From positions 310,001 to 374,000 of the forward strand of contig LNAC01000275.1 in the NCBI GenBank assembly GCA_002007465.1: a DNA stretch of 64,000 nucleotides, read 5' to 3'. Within the stretch, counting starts at the first letter, position 1. Each line of letters begins with the position of its first letter. The stretch is from Ailurus styani (Eukaryota > Chordata > Mammalia > Carnivora > Ailuridae). Below are positions 9,691 through 20,759 of this stretch, piece after piece. A model generated the notes under the pieces. The model had not been told where the DNA came from, searched no databases, and worked only from the letters and a program-made list of their open reading frames with translations. The translations under genes and the position numbers were made by a program.

Positions 9691-12495
9691 ACACTCAGCT
9701 CTGTGCCAACACCAAGCAAATACACAACAGTAACTCCTTTTTGTAATTTTTTTTTTTGGTGGTAAGCAGTTCATGCATTACACTCATAGGAATTCTAATA
9801 TGAGACACTGAATTTGATATAGTCTAGACAAATTTTAGAATAACATTAAAGTTATGGGGAAAAGTAAGCACTGTTATTCTTTTTTTTTTTCTGAGGTAAA
9901 AGTGTTAAATCTAATTCAGAATAATAATAATAAACAGCCACCCGAAGGGAAGTTCAGCTGCTGAAGAGCTACGTAGTTGCATTATTTTGCTCAGGTGGAA
10001 GAGGTCATTCATTACGGGACAGTGTTGGCTCCCCGTGTGAATATAATGCCAATGCAGTCTGGCTTTAACGGCTTCCCCTCAGTTTAGGTGGCCCCTGTGG
10101 TAGATTATTAACAGAGTCCCTTTCCCTTTCCCTTGTCCTTGTGTGCAATGTAGTAAAATTTTGGGAAAACAAGCTGTGACCACCGGGGACGATTTGCATC
10201 TGATCATTTATACCAACCCACCAAGCTTCCAGGCAGCTTGGAAAATTACATAAACACCTCCCAAATCTACCAGGACTGCAGTCCCTCTCAGGTGTCTGAT
10301 CCAGCAGCTGCTGTGCCCGGCTGGGGACCTGCATTGCCAATTGCCTTTCCATCCTCCATGCTTGCCGCATCAGTGAGCAATCATCGCTGCTGACAAGATT
10401 TTGATGGTCCTAACACAGAGGTGGGAGCAAAGTTGAAGTGACTGCAAACTTCTCCTGCTGCTGCCTGCCTCAGATTGACCCTGACATCGTTCAGAAATGT
10501 GCAGTTAATGCAAGATACAGATGCTTGTGTGAGAGCTGCCAACGCCAAGGGAGTTTCTATTTCAGCCAGTGTCCACCACGCGGTGAGAGGGGTGCCCTGG
10601 GCAAGTGAAAATCGCTGCAGGCACCGGTCAAAACAAGCTCCCCGCATCTTATTATCCCCCTAGTGTGCCTCTCCTATGCCCTTTTCAATCTTGCAACCTT
10701 TATCCTCGCTGCCTTTCCCACTCCAGGAATGGATTTATCCCAGAGGTGATTACAGTTAATGACTGTACGATTTTCATATACTTTTATCCAAGACACATTT
10801 ATATAAACCTTCCTATTCCTGAAATGTATGCACAACTTAGAAGTGATGTGGCAACTGGAGGATCATTTGTTCAACAAACATTGATTGTCCCCCTACCCCG
10901 TGTTTGGCTGTCACTGTGTCATACGGCGCCTTTTCTTTACTGGCTTCTGATCGTTCTCGTTGACAAATATGAATCCTGATCAGAGAATGACTTGCACCGC
11001 AGAGAATGGAGTGCTCAGTTTGTTTTTCTCTATCTGGCAGACATGCAGTAGCAATGGCAGTCTGGTGACGGCAGCTCTTTCAGGTTAATAGGAAAAGGTG
11101 ACTTCCATGTTCGAATACAGAAACACCCTTCCGGCTCCCATCCACTCCCCACGTTCCTCCAGAAACTCCTCCGAAGGTCGAATAGGAATGATTTCATTCA
11201 GACATGTTCAAACATAACTTTCAACCCAGCCAAACTGTAGTTCGTTCTTGAGGCTTCTCAGTTCTCCAGGGAGTGTTTTCCTCTAAATATGTTTGGTTTA
11301 ACTCTGTAAAACTTAGCTATGATAACAGTAATTTCACATTTTGCTCAATTTAATAGAAATTATACAGAAAAGTGATTTCTACTTCACATTAACAAAGTTA
11401 AGCAGGCTAACCTAATCGATATCAGGTGTCTCCCTTCACATTTCATCAACAGATTTCTTTCAAAGATAGCTATAGACTGTAAGAGCCAACAACAAGTATG
11501 TGTCTCCTTCAGAGCACTTTCCAGAAACACAAACGATGTTGCATTTGCTCCCAGAAAACTTAGAGATTAGCCATCCTCTAACCAGAATTTGCTGACCAGA
11601 GAAAGCAAGAGAAATAAAAGAGAGGAAAATGAAGATGGTTGACAAGGTCTCTCCGCTAAATTGAATCAACAAGGAAATTCCAAATAGTGTTCTACGTGCC
11701 CTCTTAAAACTAAATTGGTTTGGCTGACGCAAGAGTGCTAAGTGGATCCAACAGGGCATTCAGAAGTCCTGGCTTTCAGGCAGATCTGCCAAATGGCTTC
11801 CCTTTCACTGTGTTGCTGGGTAAGGGGAAAGCAGAGTCTTTATGGTACACCCAGAAGTGTGATTATTTGCCAATATTGTGACTAAAGGAGTGGTAAGAAT
11901 ACCGCAGCGCTCTGAAAGATAGGAATGTCTTCTCACTTATTTTGCTTGGTAGCCCTACAATCCAGTGAGGACAAAAATACAAGAATGATATTGTTTCCCC
12001 ATCTAAAAATAAAGATTTAAGATTCAGAAGGATCATAGAGCTAAAAAGACAGAGAACCAAAACTAGAGCTCCTGGCTTATGATGCCAAGTGTGTTGGCCT
12101 GTGCTTATTAGAGGAGATAGGGGAGGGACTCCAGGCATGGACAACTGAAGCCTCGCATTCAGAATATTGGGGGCAGAGAGAGAGATCCTCAGAGCTGCTG
12201 ATTCAGTTTTTAGCTAGAATCCAGTACTGTGAGAGGATCTGATTTGTAAAAGCTTTAGGAAGATAGTAGCTGGCCATCAGCAAGTAGCCAGTTGGAGCTG
12301 TTGACCCAAACTAGTCATCACAGCCCTTCTCTTTAGCCTCCCTGTGACTCAGAAGTTCCTTACTCCTATAGTTGCCTGGTAATCTCCCCCAAACATCTGG
12401 CTGTCTCTCCCAGGACATTCTGTCAAGACTGGTGCATCTGATACTCCATCTTCATGGTAGAGTAAAGATTCTTGAGCCAAGATGTGGTAACTGAA
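9691..12495. other. Unique sequence, no feature identified
   Basis: About 2.8 kb has T-runs at 9750 and 9880 and no recognisable transposon except a vague L2/MIR-like string near 10866-10920 (TTGTTCAACAAACATTGATTG). The open frames at 10065-10979 and 11460-12144 overlap on both strands and have no domain, promoter or splice support. Confidence 0.4.
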
Positions 12496-12499
12496 CAAG

Positions 12500-12845
12500 T
12501 GATTGACCAGGGTGAACAGTGCATGGGATTTGGAATTAACCTTGGACAAGTCTCTTAACCTCTCAGAGTTCCAATTTTCTTATCTATATGGGGGGGGCAT
12601 TACTATATTCTTTGCAAATATGCTGAGAATATAAAATGTTAATAGATTAATCTCTTATGCTGTGCTATGTATCAGGCATTATTCTATGCTCTGTAGCATA
12701 GAGGTGAGTACTGTTATGATCCCATTATGCAGATGAAAGAACTACAGCATCAAGGACTTCAGTCACTTGAGCAAGGGTATGCAGTTAGTAAGTACCAAAA
12801 ATGAGACTTGAACCCAGGCTCCCAGATTCATTATGTTATGCTGCT
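12500..12845 (+). mobile_element. Two adjacent MIR fragments
   Basis: The first (about 12500-12625) contains GGACAAGTCTCTTAACCTCT and TTTTCTTATCTATATGGGG. The second (about 12640-12845) contains CTATGTATCAGGCATTATTC, CCCATTATGCAGATGAAAGA and GACTTGAACCCAGGCTCCCA. Both are in plus orientation and correspond to different parts of the MIR consensus. Confidence 0.7.
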
Positions 12846-15765
12846 TTCCAATCATCGTGATTTTTCACATATTCTATGCCACTTAAACTGCAAAATCTTT
12901 TATGTTTGTTACTTTGGATAGTGGGATCTAAAATGTCCCATCTCTGAGAATTCACCACTAAATGCATCTTCTAGAAATTATAGGATAATTGCTATGAAAA
13001 ATATAGGATGCATGCAAAATTTAGAACAATTATGGATGATAAAAGCAAAGCAGTAAAATAGTCAAAGTCGGTCTATAACATTGAATCTCCTGTAGCAAAG
13101 GTATTCTATAATGATCAAGTAGAAAAAAAAAATCTACCAGGTACTTTAGGAGCACTGGCATGAGTTGTATCTGTGTATACTCTCACTTTGAAAACTGTTA
13201 TTAATTGCTCATCTTTAAGTATCATCTGCCAACATGCAGAATAACAACCCTATCCAAGCTGTTTTTAGAAAATATAGAATGATCCATGGCTGTTACCTTC
13301 TAGATTAATGACAAATAATTTTTAACCAAGTATAACAGCAACACATGACCATTGTAAAGGGTGTGTTTTAAGCAAGACATCGTTTTGCTCAAGACACAAA
13401 AGGTATTTCTGACAGTAACACTAAGTCTAAACAAATATATAACATCTTACATGAAGCAAAAAATAATATGTTTCAGAGCTGGCAGAAACCTGAGGAAAAG
13501 CATTGATGTTTTCCCTGAAAAAAAAAAAACTTATCTCTGTGGCAATTTTATAAGGTTTTTTACCGATTTCAAGCAAATGGAAAATACAGTTTAAAAAGCC
13601 TGTCTTGGTAAGATTATCAGGGAAATCGAGAAATTCCATAAATATCCTTGGTGACTGTATTCCAAGAATCTGACCACAAAGACACTATAATATCCCACCA
13701 GTCCTCACCATGTGCTTTGAAGAAATGCCTGATTTTGCTTACTCCCACACCCTAAGGGAGAATAAAATCCATGAAATCATTTCATCGTTCAGCATCAACT
13801 TGTTCAAATTTTTTATGCTGGATCTAGCAAAAATAACTAAGGGATGTTCACCAAAAATAATTCCCTTCCTGAAAGCCATTTCTATATGCACCCTCCCGCT
13901 ACTTCCCTCTCCAACTCTCTTAACTTCTGGCTCTGATTGGTGATCCCATGCCAGCACACATATATTAGCATGCTTGGGGTTAAGTGAAGGAGGTAATTTG
14001 TACAAACCGGGGGGAACGAGCCTAGCATAGCTCTAGGAAATTAACTGCCCCTAAAACAGTCCAGTGAGCTAAGCCTAAATGATTTCTACTTCCTCTAGTG
14101 TTGGATCTTTCATTTCCTCTTATGGTTAGGCACAATTTACTAAGCAGTGAGAAGGAATTGCTGTGGTATTTGGCACAAAGCTGCTAGGATGTATAAAATC
14201 TCAGTTTGATTACCATATGTTCATTGTGTTAATTTTCGTTCCGCCAAATGCTCCCTAGTTCTTCTTTGCTGTCTCTTTTAGTTTCTCCTGGATTCTTTGG
14301 AATTCTAATGTTTTCCTTCCTTTCTCAATAATGCTCTAGTGGGGAGCATGCAAAAGCTCTGTTTTATTCTAGAAATGGCCACAGTAGGAGTAATATTGCA
14401 CTTCTATGCAGCAGTTGTCCTCATTGTGATTGTTAAGTCTCATAAAAATGAAGTATAATATTCATAGGCGGGCCAAGTAATTATTGCAAATATCAGGTTT
14501 TAAACAACAGAAAAATGAACGCATTGTTTAGAAACCCTGTCATATGATTTACAATGTTTCCATATTTGAAATGAATATCAGCTTTCATCCCTGAAGTTCC
14601 AGTTTTTATAAACATCATTTTTAGCAAACACCAAGGACACTGAATGCTATAAACCATGGAAGTGGCTGAGTGAGAACCCTTCTAACTCAACCAAGGAGAA
14701 TCCTACTCACTCAAGGTGTGGAGGGGTGGAGAGGATGATCAGCTCAAACTGGTGGCATTTTGTTAATCAGAGTCCAAAGGCCCCCCTTGAATGCCACCAT
14801 ATAACCAACAATGGGCTGGGGGCTTGAGTAAATTCTAATAGACTATTTGGGGTTATATCTGCAAGCTTTTATCTTTACACCCTCCTAAAATCTTTGAATC
14901 AACACTAGAACTAAAGCAAAGATGATCAGAAGTCAGAATAGAACAAAACAGACAGGTGTAGATGCATACAGCCTGGAATGGGTTGGAGAAAGTTTTACTA
15001 AGGCAAGGTAAAAATATACTAGAAACAAAAGCATGAGAGATATTCAAGTACTTTTCATCAAGTGGTCATGATGGCTAACATCTGTGTTCCTGGTGCTCTT
15101 TAAAAATAAGTGCCACAATTAATTTTTTAGATAACAAATACGGGCCTCAACATTAAGGTTACTGAGGGGTAGAAGATGAATTGAACAGCAGTCGCTGAAG
15201 ATCACTGTAGCACAAAATCAGCAAAATTCTATCTGGCTTTCTCCCTGGTAGCAGGGCTTAATTATTAAGGTATTCAAGCGCATTCAATGTCAGAGATTCC
15301 TGAAAATAGAGATTCCATGGGAAACAAATAAGTGAAGCCCATTCTCTAGCCCCTGGGTTTCAGTGGAAAAGTCTTGCCAAGATCTCATTCGGTCTCAACT
15401 GAGTATGACTGTTCTCCCATACTAATTAAGAGATGGAAGCAAAGCATTCTGTCCTGCAAAAGCACAGCTCATAGTATAATAGTATACAGTAGGCACTAGG
15501 CAGAGCTTGTTGAGTGAATCCACGAATACAGGAAGATTTTTCTCTTCAGTATGCATGGGAGTTTATTTCTTCCAGCTTCTTTCATTGATTTAGGTTTCAC
15601 ACTGAGTTACACCAGTTAATGTGAATTCTGCTTTCTTCAAATGTCTTCTCAATTGGAGGCAATGCCAATGTAATTCTAGGGTTGTCATTAAATCTACAAA
15701 AATCATATGACTCATGGATGTTTCTCTCTGGGGCTCTGCGCCAGTAGTACGCCAGCAGAGCGATT
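12846..15765. other. Unique AT-rich sequence, no feature identified
   Basis: Only faint hints of old repeats were seen, for example an L2/MIR tail-like GTATACAGTAGGCACTAG at about 15483. The open frames at 13361-14005 occur on both strands and are unsupported. Confidence 0.4.
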
Positions 15766-15816
15766 AGTCACTCGCACTGCTCAGAACTCTTGTTAGTTCT
15801 GCTGAGCCATGTGACT
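15766..15816. other. Imperfect three-part inverted repeat with clustered CpGs
   Basis: AGTCAC (15766-15771), GCTCAG (15779-15784) and AAC (15785-15787) are mirrored in order by GTT (15796-15798), CTGAGC (15802-15807) and GTGACT (15811-15816). Together they form a stem of 15 bp in three blocks around an 8-base loop. Several CpGs occur within 100 bases in an otherwise CpG-poor intron. Confidence 0.7.
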
Positions 15817-16161
15817 CACCGTCGCTCCTTGTGTTACGGGTGTTCCGTCACTGCTTTGACAACACAAGGCGTGCGATTTACAAGCATAAAACATTTACAC
15901 AATTAAAAATAAAATTTATGTCAATATTCTCTAGGATCTGCGTGGGCATTTTAAAAAAACTGCATGTTGGCAGAGATGATGTACTTTTGATTTCTGAAAA
16001 TGAACAGTGCAAGCCAAGACTTACAAATCATAAATTAATTTTTGTGTTCTCCCTGCAGGATATAAGTACTCTAAAATGCTGCATACAGATTCAAATCTGA
16101 GCAGGGATTCAACCAAATCCAGTGGATCAAGGTGCCATTCTGATAGCGCTGAAAGTCTCTT

Positions 16162-16182
16162 TCTCTCTCTCTCTCTCTCTCT
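16162..16182. repeat. (CT)n microsatellite
   Basis: A short uninterrupted CT run of about ten units is followed by T5. It lies about 100 bases after an acceptor-like CTCCCTGCAG at 16049-16058. Confidence 0.85.
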
Positions 16183-16379
16183 TTTTAATATGCATAAAGC
16201 TGCTAAGGGCAGACCACAAATGCTCCAGTCAAATCCAACCAAGGTGTTAACACAGATAATTTATCAAGTGGCTACCATGAAAACAACCAGCTTACGGTGG
16301 ACAACTTTTTTGACCTTCTGTGTTTAACCTTCCAAACCTTTAACCTTCTAGAAATTCTTTTTAAAAGCACTAATAACAG

Positions 16380-16557
16380 GGGTGCCTGGGTGGCTCAGTG
16401 GGTTAAAGCCTCTGCCTTCGGCTCAGGTCATGATCTCAAGGTCCTGGAATCGAGCCCCACATTGGGCTCTCTGCTCTCTCTCTGCCTGCCTCTTTGCCTA
16501 CTTGTGATCTGATCTCTCTCTGTGTCAAATAAATAAATAAAATCTTTAAAAAAAAAG
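16380..16557 (+). mobile_element. SINEC
   Basis: The head GGTGCCTGGGTGGCTCAGTG and the GGGTTAAAGCCTCTGCC variant are present, with a shortened internal region and an AATAAATAAATAAAATCTTT tail. It is flanked by a perfect 14-bp target duplication, AGCACTAATAACAG at 16366-16379 and 16558-16571, so the insertion is fairly recent. Confidence 0.95.
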
Positions 16558-16590
16558 AGCACTAATAACAGCATTATAATCATTACATAG

Positions 16591-16633
16591 TTTGAAATTC
16601 TTTGAAATTTCTTTTGAAATTCTTTGAAATTTC
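16591..16633. repeat. 21-bp tandem duplication
   Basis: The unit TTTGAAATTCTTTGAAATTTC occurs at 16591-16611 and 16613-16633. The unit is itself built from two TTTGAAATT half-units. Confidence 0.85.
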
Positions 16634-16708
16634 CCATTGGGAAATTCTACTGTATGTCTAAACTTACCCTTCCTGCTTTAGCACCAACTACAAGTTGACC
16701 TCAAGGGG

Positions 16709-17164
16709 TGGTGTTTCAGCTGCCTATCATTTCTGTAACGAGCTCCCTAGCTTACACAACAAAAATTCATGCTCGTACAATTCTGGAGGTCAGAAGATAA
16801 AAGTCAAGAGGAAGGCGGGGCTCTACCTTTTCCTTCTGGAGGCTTCTGGAGAGAATCTGTTTCCTTACATTTCCCAGCTTCTAAAGACCACCAGTTGGTT
16901 CGTCATGATTCCTTTCTCCCACCATCCAACTTCTTGGTTCCTTCACATCTCCTCTTAAGGACCCTTATTCTCTTACCTGCCTCTTATAAAGAACTTGTGA
17001 TGACACTGGGCCCACATGGATAATCCACAATAATCTCGACATCTCAAAATCCTTACACCGAATGACATCTGCAAACTCCCTTTGACTACCTAAGGTAACA
17101 TATTCTCAGGTTCCAGGGATTAGGAGGTGGACATTGTAGGGAGGCCATTATTCAACCTACCACA
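16709..17164 (-). mobile_element. MaLR (MLT1-like) LTR, minus strand
   Basis: The plus strand shows the reversed MaLR order: ACAATTCTGGAGGTCAGAAG, later CTCTTATAAAGAACTTGTGATG, GGGCCCACATGGATAATCCA and GGTTCCAGGGATTAGGAGGT, ending CCTACCACA. The TG...CA ends and the length of about 456 bp fit a solo LTR. The exact subfamily name is from memory. Confidence 0.7.
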
Positions 17165-18060
17165 GGTGGCAAACCAAAATGGACACATAAGCAACACCTC
17201 TCCCTATTAGGGATATTATTTTCCCCTCTGAAACATTGGAGAACCACAGATAAAAAGAAGCAATTAGGACAACATGAAGCTATGTTGATGCAGCAAATAA
17301 ATTGCATTAGGGAGTTGGTCTAGCCATATATTTATGTTATAAAAGATCGAAGTCCGTGTAGAATTAGAGGGTATATTTCTTGACCCTTCCTTCTAGATTC
17401 CTATGCATAACATCCCTGATGCCCTGTTATTGGCCTCTCAAGATGTCTCTGCTAAGGCTCAGAGAAAAACACTCACCAGATCAAAGACTTCACTTCTTAA
17501 TATCTTTTATGACCACTCTGCAAACTTTCTGATGCAAAGAAGAGAAAAACTCAGATACGCAAATGTTTAAAAAGTGCCTAAGTCAGTGTTTAAAACCAAG
17601 CTGGCTCGAAAATGCGCATGTGAAATGCAAGTGTTGCACAAATTCTCTTTATTGCTCAAATGCTCCAGAAAGTACCATCCCTAGGGCTGTGCTCTGCCAT
17701 TTGGAATGAAAATGAGCATCATATGAAAACTTGGGTGTATCTAAAGGTCAGTGGAATTTCAACCAGATGTTTTGCTTCCCCACCACACACTTGGCAGTAA
17801 GACTGGTTTATAAATTCCACTTGGGGAAATAAATGTAAATATTTTTTAATAACATGTTTCCATTTCAACCTTGGCTCTTCTTTAAAGTTCAGAACACAGT
17901 CTCACATTCATTTTTTTCTAGTGTGTTCAGCCAGCATTTATTACCACAAAGAAAGTATTTTAAAATATCAAAAATTGAACAGATCAGTCTGCTCCCCGAC
18001 CCCCTCACCCCGACCCACCCATCCATAGATCACCTCCCCTCCCCTCTTGCCTGAACCTGA
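17165..18060. other. Unique sequence, no feature identified
   Basis: No recognisable exon or transposon was seen. The right end is a C-rich stretch (17990-18045) leading into the L2 tract. Confidence 0.4.
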
Positions 18061-18396
18061 GTTCTTCCCTGTCCATCTTAGGAAATGGCATTACTTGTGG
18101 CACCCAATCCAGAAACCAGGGATGAGCTACAGCTTCGTCCTCTGCTTCATCCCGGACATCCATGGCCATTAAATCCCGCAATGTATTAAATGAGATTTTC
18201 CTGTTCAGACTTAATATCATGCCTTGTCTCAAACTCTGGTGCCTCCCTGGACAGTCACAGCAGTTCTCTAACTCACCCTTGCCTCTCATCTTACACACCT
18301 CTGTTCAGTCCTCCGCCCTCTAGATAAAGTGGACTTTCAGAATGGTTAATGTCACGTCACTTCCCAATACTGGAAACTTCTCAGTGCCTGCCCAAT

Positions 18397-18818
18397 TTAT
18401 TTATCTTTTTAAAGATTTTAAGGACGGCTGGGTGGCTCTGTTGGTTAAGCAGCTGCCTTCGGCTCAGGTCATGATTCCAGGGTCCTGGGATCGAGTCCCA
18501 CATCGGGCTCCTTGCTCAGCAGGGAGCCTGCTTCTCCCTCTGCCTCTGCCTACCACTCTGCCTGCTTGTGCTGTCTCTCTGACAAATAAATAAATAAAAT
18601 CTTAAAAAAAAGTTAAAGATTTTATGTATGTATGTATGTATGTATCTATTTATTTTATTTGTCAGAGAAGAGAGCTCAAGCAGAGGGAGAGGCAGGCAGA
18701 GGGAGAAACAGGTTCCCCCGCTGAGCAAGGAACCTAATGTGGAACTCAGTCCTAGGACCTCAGGGTGATGACTTGAGCTGAAGGCAGACACTTAACCAAC
18801 GGAGCCACCCAGGTGTCC
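18397..18818 (-). mobile_element. Older SINEC, minus strand, split by a younger SINEC
   Basis: Its tail (TTTATTTATCTTTTTAAAGAT) lies at 18397-18420 and its body at 18625-18818, ending at the head complement GGAGCCACCCAGGTGTCCC. The body contains a TATG microsatellite from 18622. The flanks CAGTGCCTGCCCAATTT (from 18382) and CAGTGGCTCCCCATTT (from 18819) form its degenerate target duplication. Confidence 0.85.
18421..18612 (+). mobile_element. Younger SINEC inserted in the tail of the minus-strand SINEC
   Basis: A full-length plus-strand SINEC with the head AGGACGGCTGGGTGGCTCTG and the tail ATAAATAAATAAAATCTTAA. It is flanked by a perfect 12-bp duplication TTAAAGATTTTA (18409-18420 and 18613-18624), which is tail sequence of the older element. 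Confidence 0.93.
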
Positions 18819-19061
18819 CAGTGGCTCCCCATTTTAGAGGTTAAAAATACAAACCTCTACTTTTGATATAAAACACCCTCCCTAATCTTCCACCAGCCCT
18901 CTCTCTAGCATTACCTTTCCGGCCTTCCCACCCCATTCCTGAACCCATGACTCAGCTACAAAACCTCTTCCTTGCCAAGCACTGCAACAAAAATTAGCAA
19001 GGCAGCTCCTGCTAGTCAAGATTTTATAATCTCTTAGAAGGGATAAAACTGCTCAACTATG

Positions 19062-19064
19062 TTA

Positions 19065-19095
<31 letters not shown>

Positions 19096-19109
19096 CATAC
19101 ATATATATG
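19062..19109. repeat. (TA)n / (CATA)n microsatellite
   Basis: An uninterrupted TA run of about 15 units continues as ACATACATACATATATATG. Confidence 0.9.
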
Positions 19110-20018
19110 TAGTTTAATAGTGTCATAAGGGAGGAACAAAGTGCTTTGAGGTTCAAAAGTTAAAGAAAGAACATTTGAGGGGGAAAATCAGTGTAGCATT
19201 TATAACATACTTTGAGTATAAATTTTGCAAATGGTTATTAAAAAAATAAAGGGCATTCAAGACAGGAAAGAACATCGTCTGATCTTTAAAAATCCTCAAA
19301 TATTACAAGTCTTCTTATTCTTATTTAAAGAATTGAGAAGTTGTAGTCGATTTCATAGTGAGGAAGCTATCTTAGACAGTTTCAGTACCTGGAACAGCCT
19401 CAGACTCTGGTTGGGTAGGTAACCAGGGCCAGGAGAGAACAGATGTTTTAGAGGGGTTATTTGTAAAACATACAAAAACCTGTGCCATGAGAAGGAATCT
19501 CTCTTTTTTGGACAAGAAGCCACTGTTGCTGGCGGCGTAATATTTCTCATTTCTATTCATGACTGTGATGGATCTCCAATTCCTTCCAGTCTATCAGTTC
19601 CCACCGATTTTTGTTGATTTCTCTTTCCAACCTAGACCTGATGGCTCATTAATTCAACCTCTTTCCCATCAACTTTCACTTGTCCAGCAAAACCCCAAAC
19701 AACATCAACCTAAGTGTCTGCCTCCTCCAATACCAGCCCTAGACTGGTGGAAACTTTCGCACAAACATTTAGTTGCATATGACAATAGACTCCAAGGTTT
19801 CTCTCCCAATCAAAATTTCCATGCTACCCATTCAGACCTTATGAGCTGGTTCTCTTGGACCACATGACCCCAACTTCCTCCCATTCTCAGGAGACTGCTT
19901 CATTCGTTCACAGCAAAATGGCATCATTTTCACTCTCCTGCCTATATTAAGAAATATACCTGTCCTCTTCACATTTTATAATCCTTATCTTCATATCTCA
20001 GTAGAATTTCTTCTTTAT
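19110..20018. other. Unique sequence, no feature identified
   Basis: No repeat was named. An open plus-strand frame of 102 codons at 19559-19867 lies in a C/T-rich stretch that may be a further L2-type remnant; there is no coding support. Confidence 0.35.
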
Positions 20019-20209
20019 TTTTTTTTAAGATTTTTTTTTACTTATTTGTCAGAGAGAGAGCACAAGTAGCAGAGAGGCAGGCAGAGGCAGAGGGAGAAGC
20101 AGGCTCCCTGCCGAGCAAGGAGCCCGATGTGGGACTCGATCCCAGGACCCTGGGATCATGACCTGAGCCGAAGGCAGCTGCTTAACCAACTGAGCCACCC
20201 AGGTGTCCC
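20019..20209 (-). mobile_element. SINEC, minus strand
   Basis: The T-rich tail complement at the left leads to GAGCCCGATGTGGGACTCGA, then CCTGAGCCGAAGGCAGCTGC, and the head complement TGAGCCACCCAGGTGTCCC. The copy is full length and little diverged. Confidence 0.93.
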
Positions 20210-20755
20210 TCCTTTCTTTTTAAAAAGCAGATTCTGGTTTAAGAAGTCTGGGTGAGGCCCGACATTGCTCGTTTCTAACAAGCTCCCAGGTGATGCCTCT
20301 GCTGGTGGCCCTGAGATCATGGCATTTTATTTTATTGAAGTGTAGTTGACATACAATAGATTACTTTGATTAGCAAGTCTTAGAATTCATTCCCTACACC
20401 ACTTCCTTTTCTCCAAACCAACAACCTTTCCTTCACCATGAGTTCTTTCCTCTCAGCCGATTGATAGGTACATCTCCCTGATCTTAAAAAAATTAAAAGT
20501 AAAAATTAAAGGCCTCAAATTGATTGAATGAATTCATTACAGCTCAGTAACTTCCTCCTCTTGTCCCTGGGCCCACATTTCAACTTCTCCTCTAAACCAG
20601 GCTTTTCCTGAATGTGTAGTCTTTGTATTATTTCCTCACGTGTCACTTTCAAGCCCGCTGACATCCAGCTTCCTCCCCACAAGGACATGGAAGTTGCTTT
20701 GGTCTGGGGCATCAGGACCTGCTCAATACTAGACACAATGTATACATTCAATCCA
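20210..20755. other. Mixed old-repeat sequence, poorly resolved
   Basis: TTTTATTGAAGTGTAGTTGA at about 20332 resembles a common old LINE 3' motif. The following C/T-rich sequence may already be L2. No exon was seen. Confidence 0.35.
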
Positions 20756-20759
20756 TTTC

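Larger units (their letters stand above)
18065..18985 (+). mobile_element. L2 LINE fragment, interrupted by SINECs
   Basis: L2-type motifs read through on the plus strand: CCCAATCCAGAAACCAGGGA, TAATGTCACGTCACTTCCCA, and after the SINE nest CAGTGGCTCCCCATTTTAGA and AAACCTCTACTTTTGATA. The L2 reading frame is decayed. The SINECs at 18397-18818 split the stretch that corresponds to the L2 CCTCCAATGGCTCCCCATT region. Confidence 0.65.

Noticed and set aside
10065..10979. Cluster of open frames of 60-125 codons on both strands
   Set aside because: They overlap in conflicting frames with no splice or promoter logic. The somewhat higher GC content lowers stop-codon frequency.
16380..16557. tRNA-like promoter boxes in the SINECs
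   Set aside because: SINEC heads derive from tRNA, but none of the copies keeps a full cloverleaf, so no tRNA gene is called.
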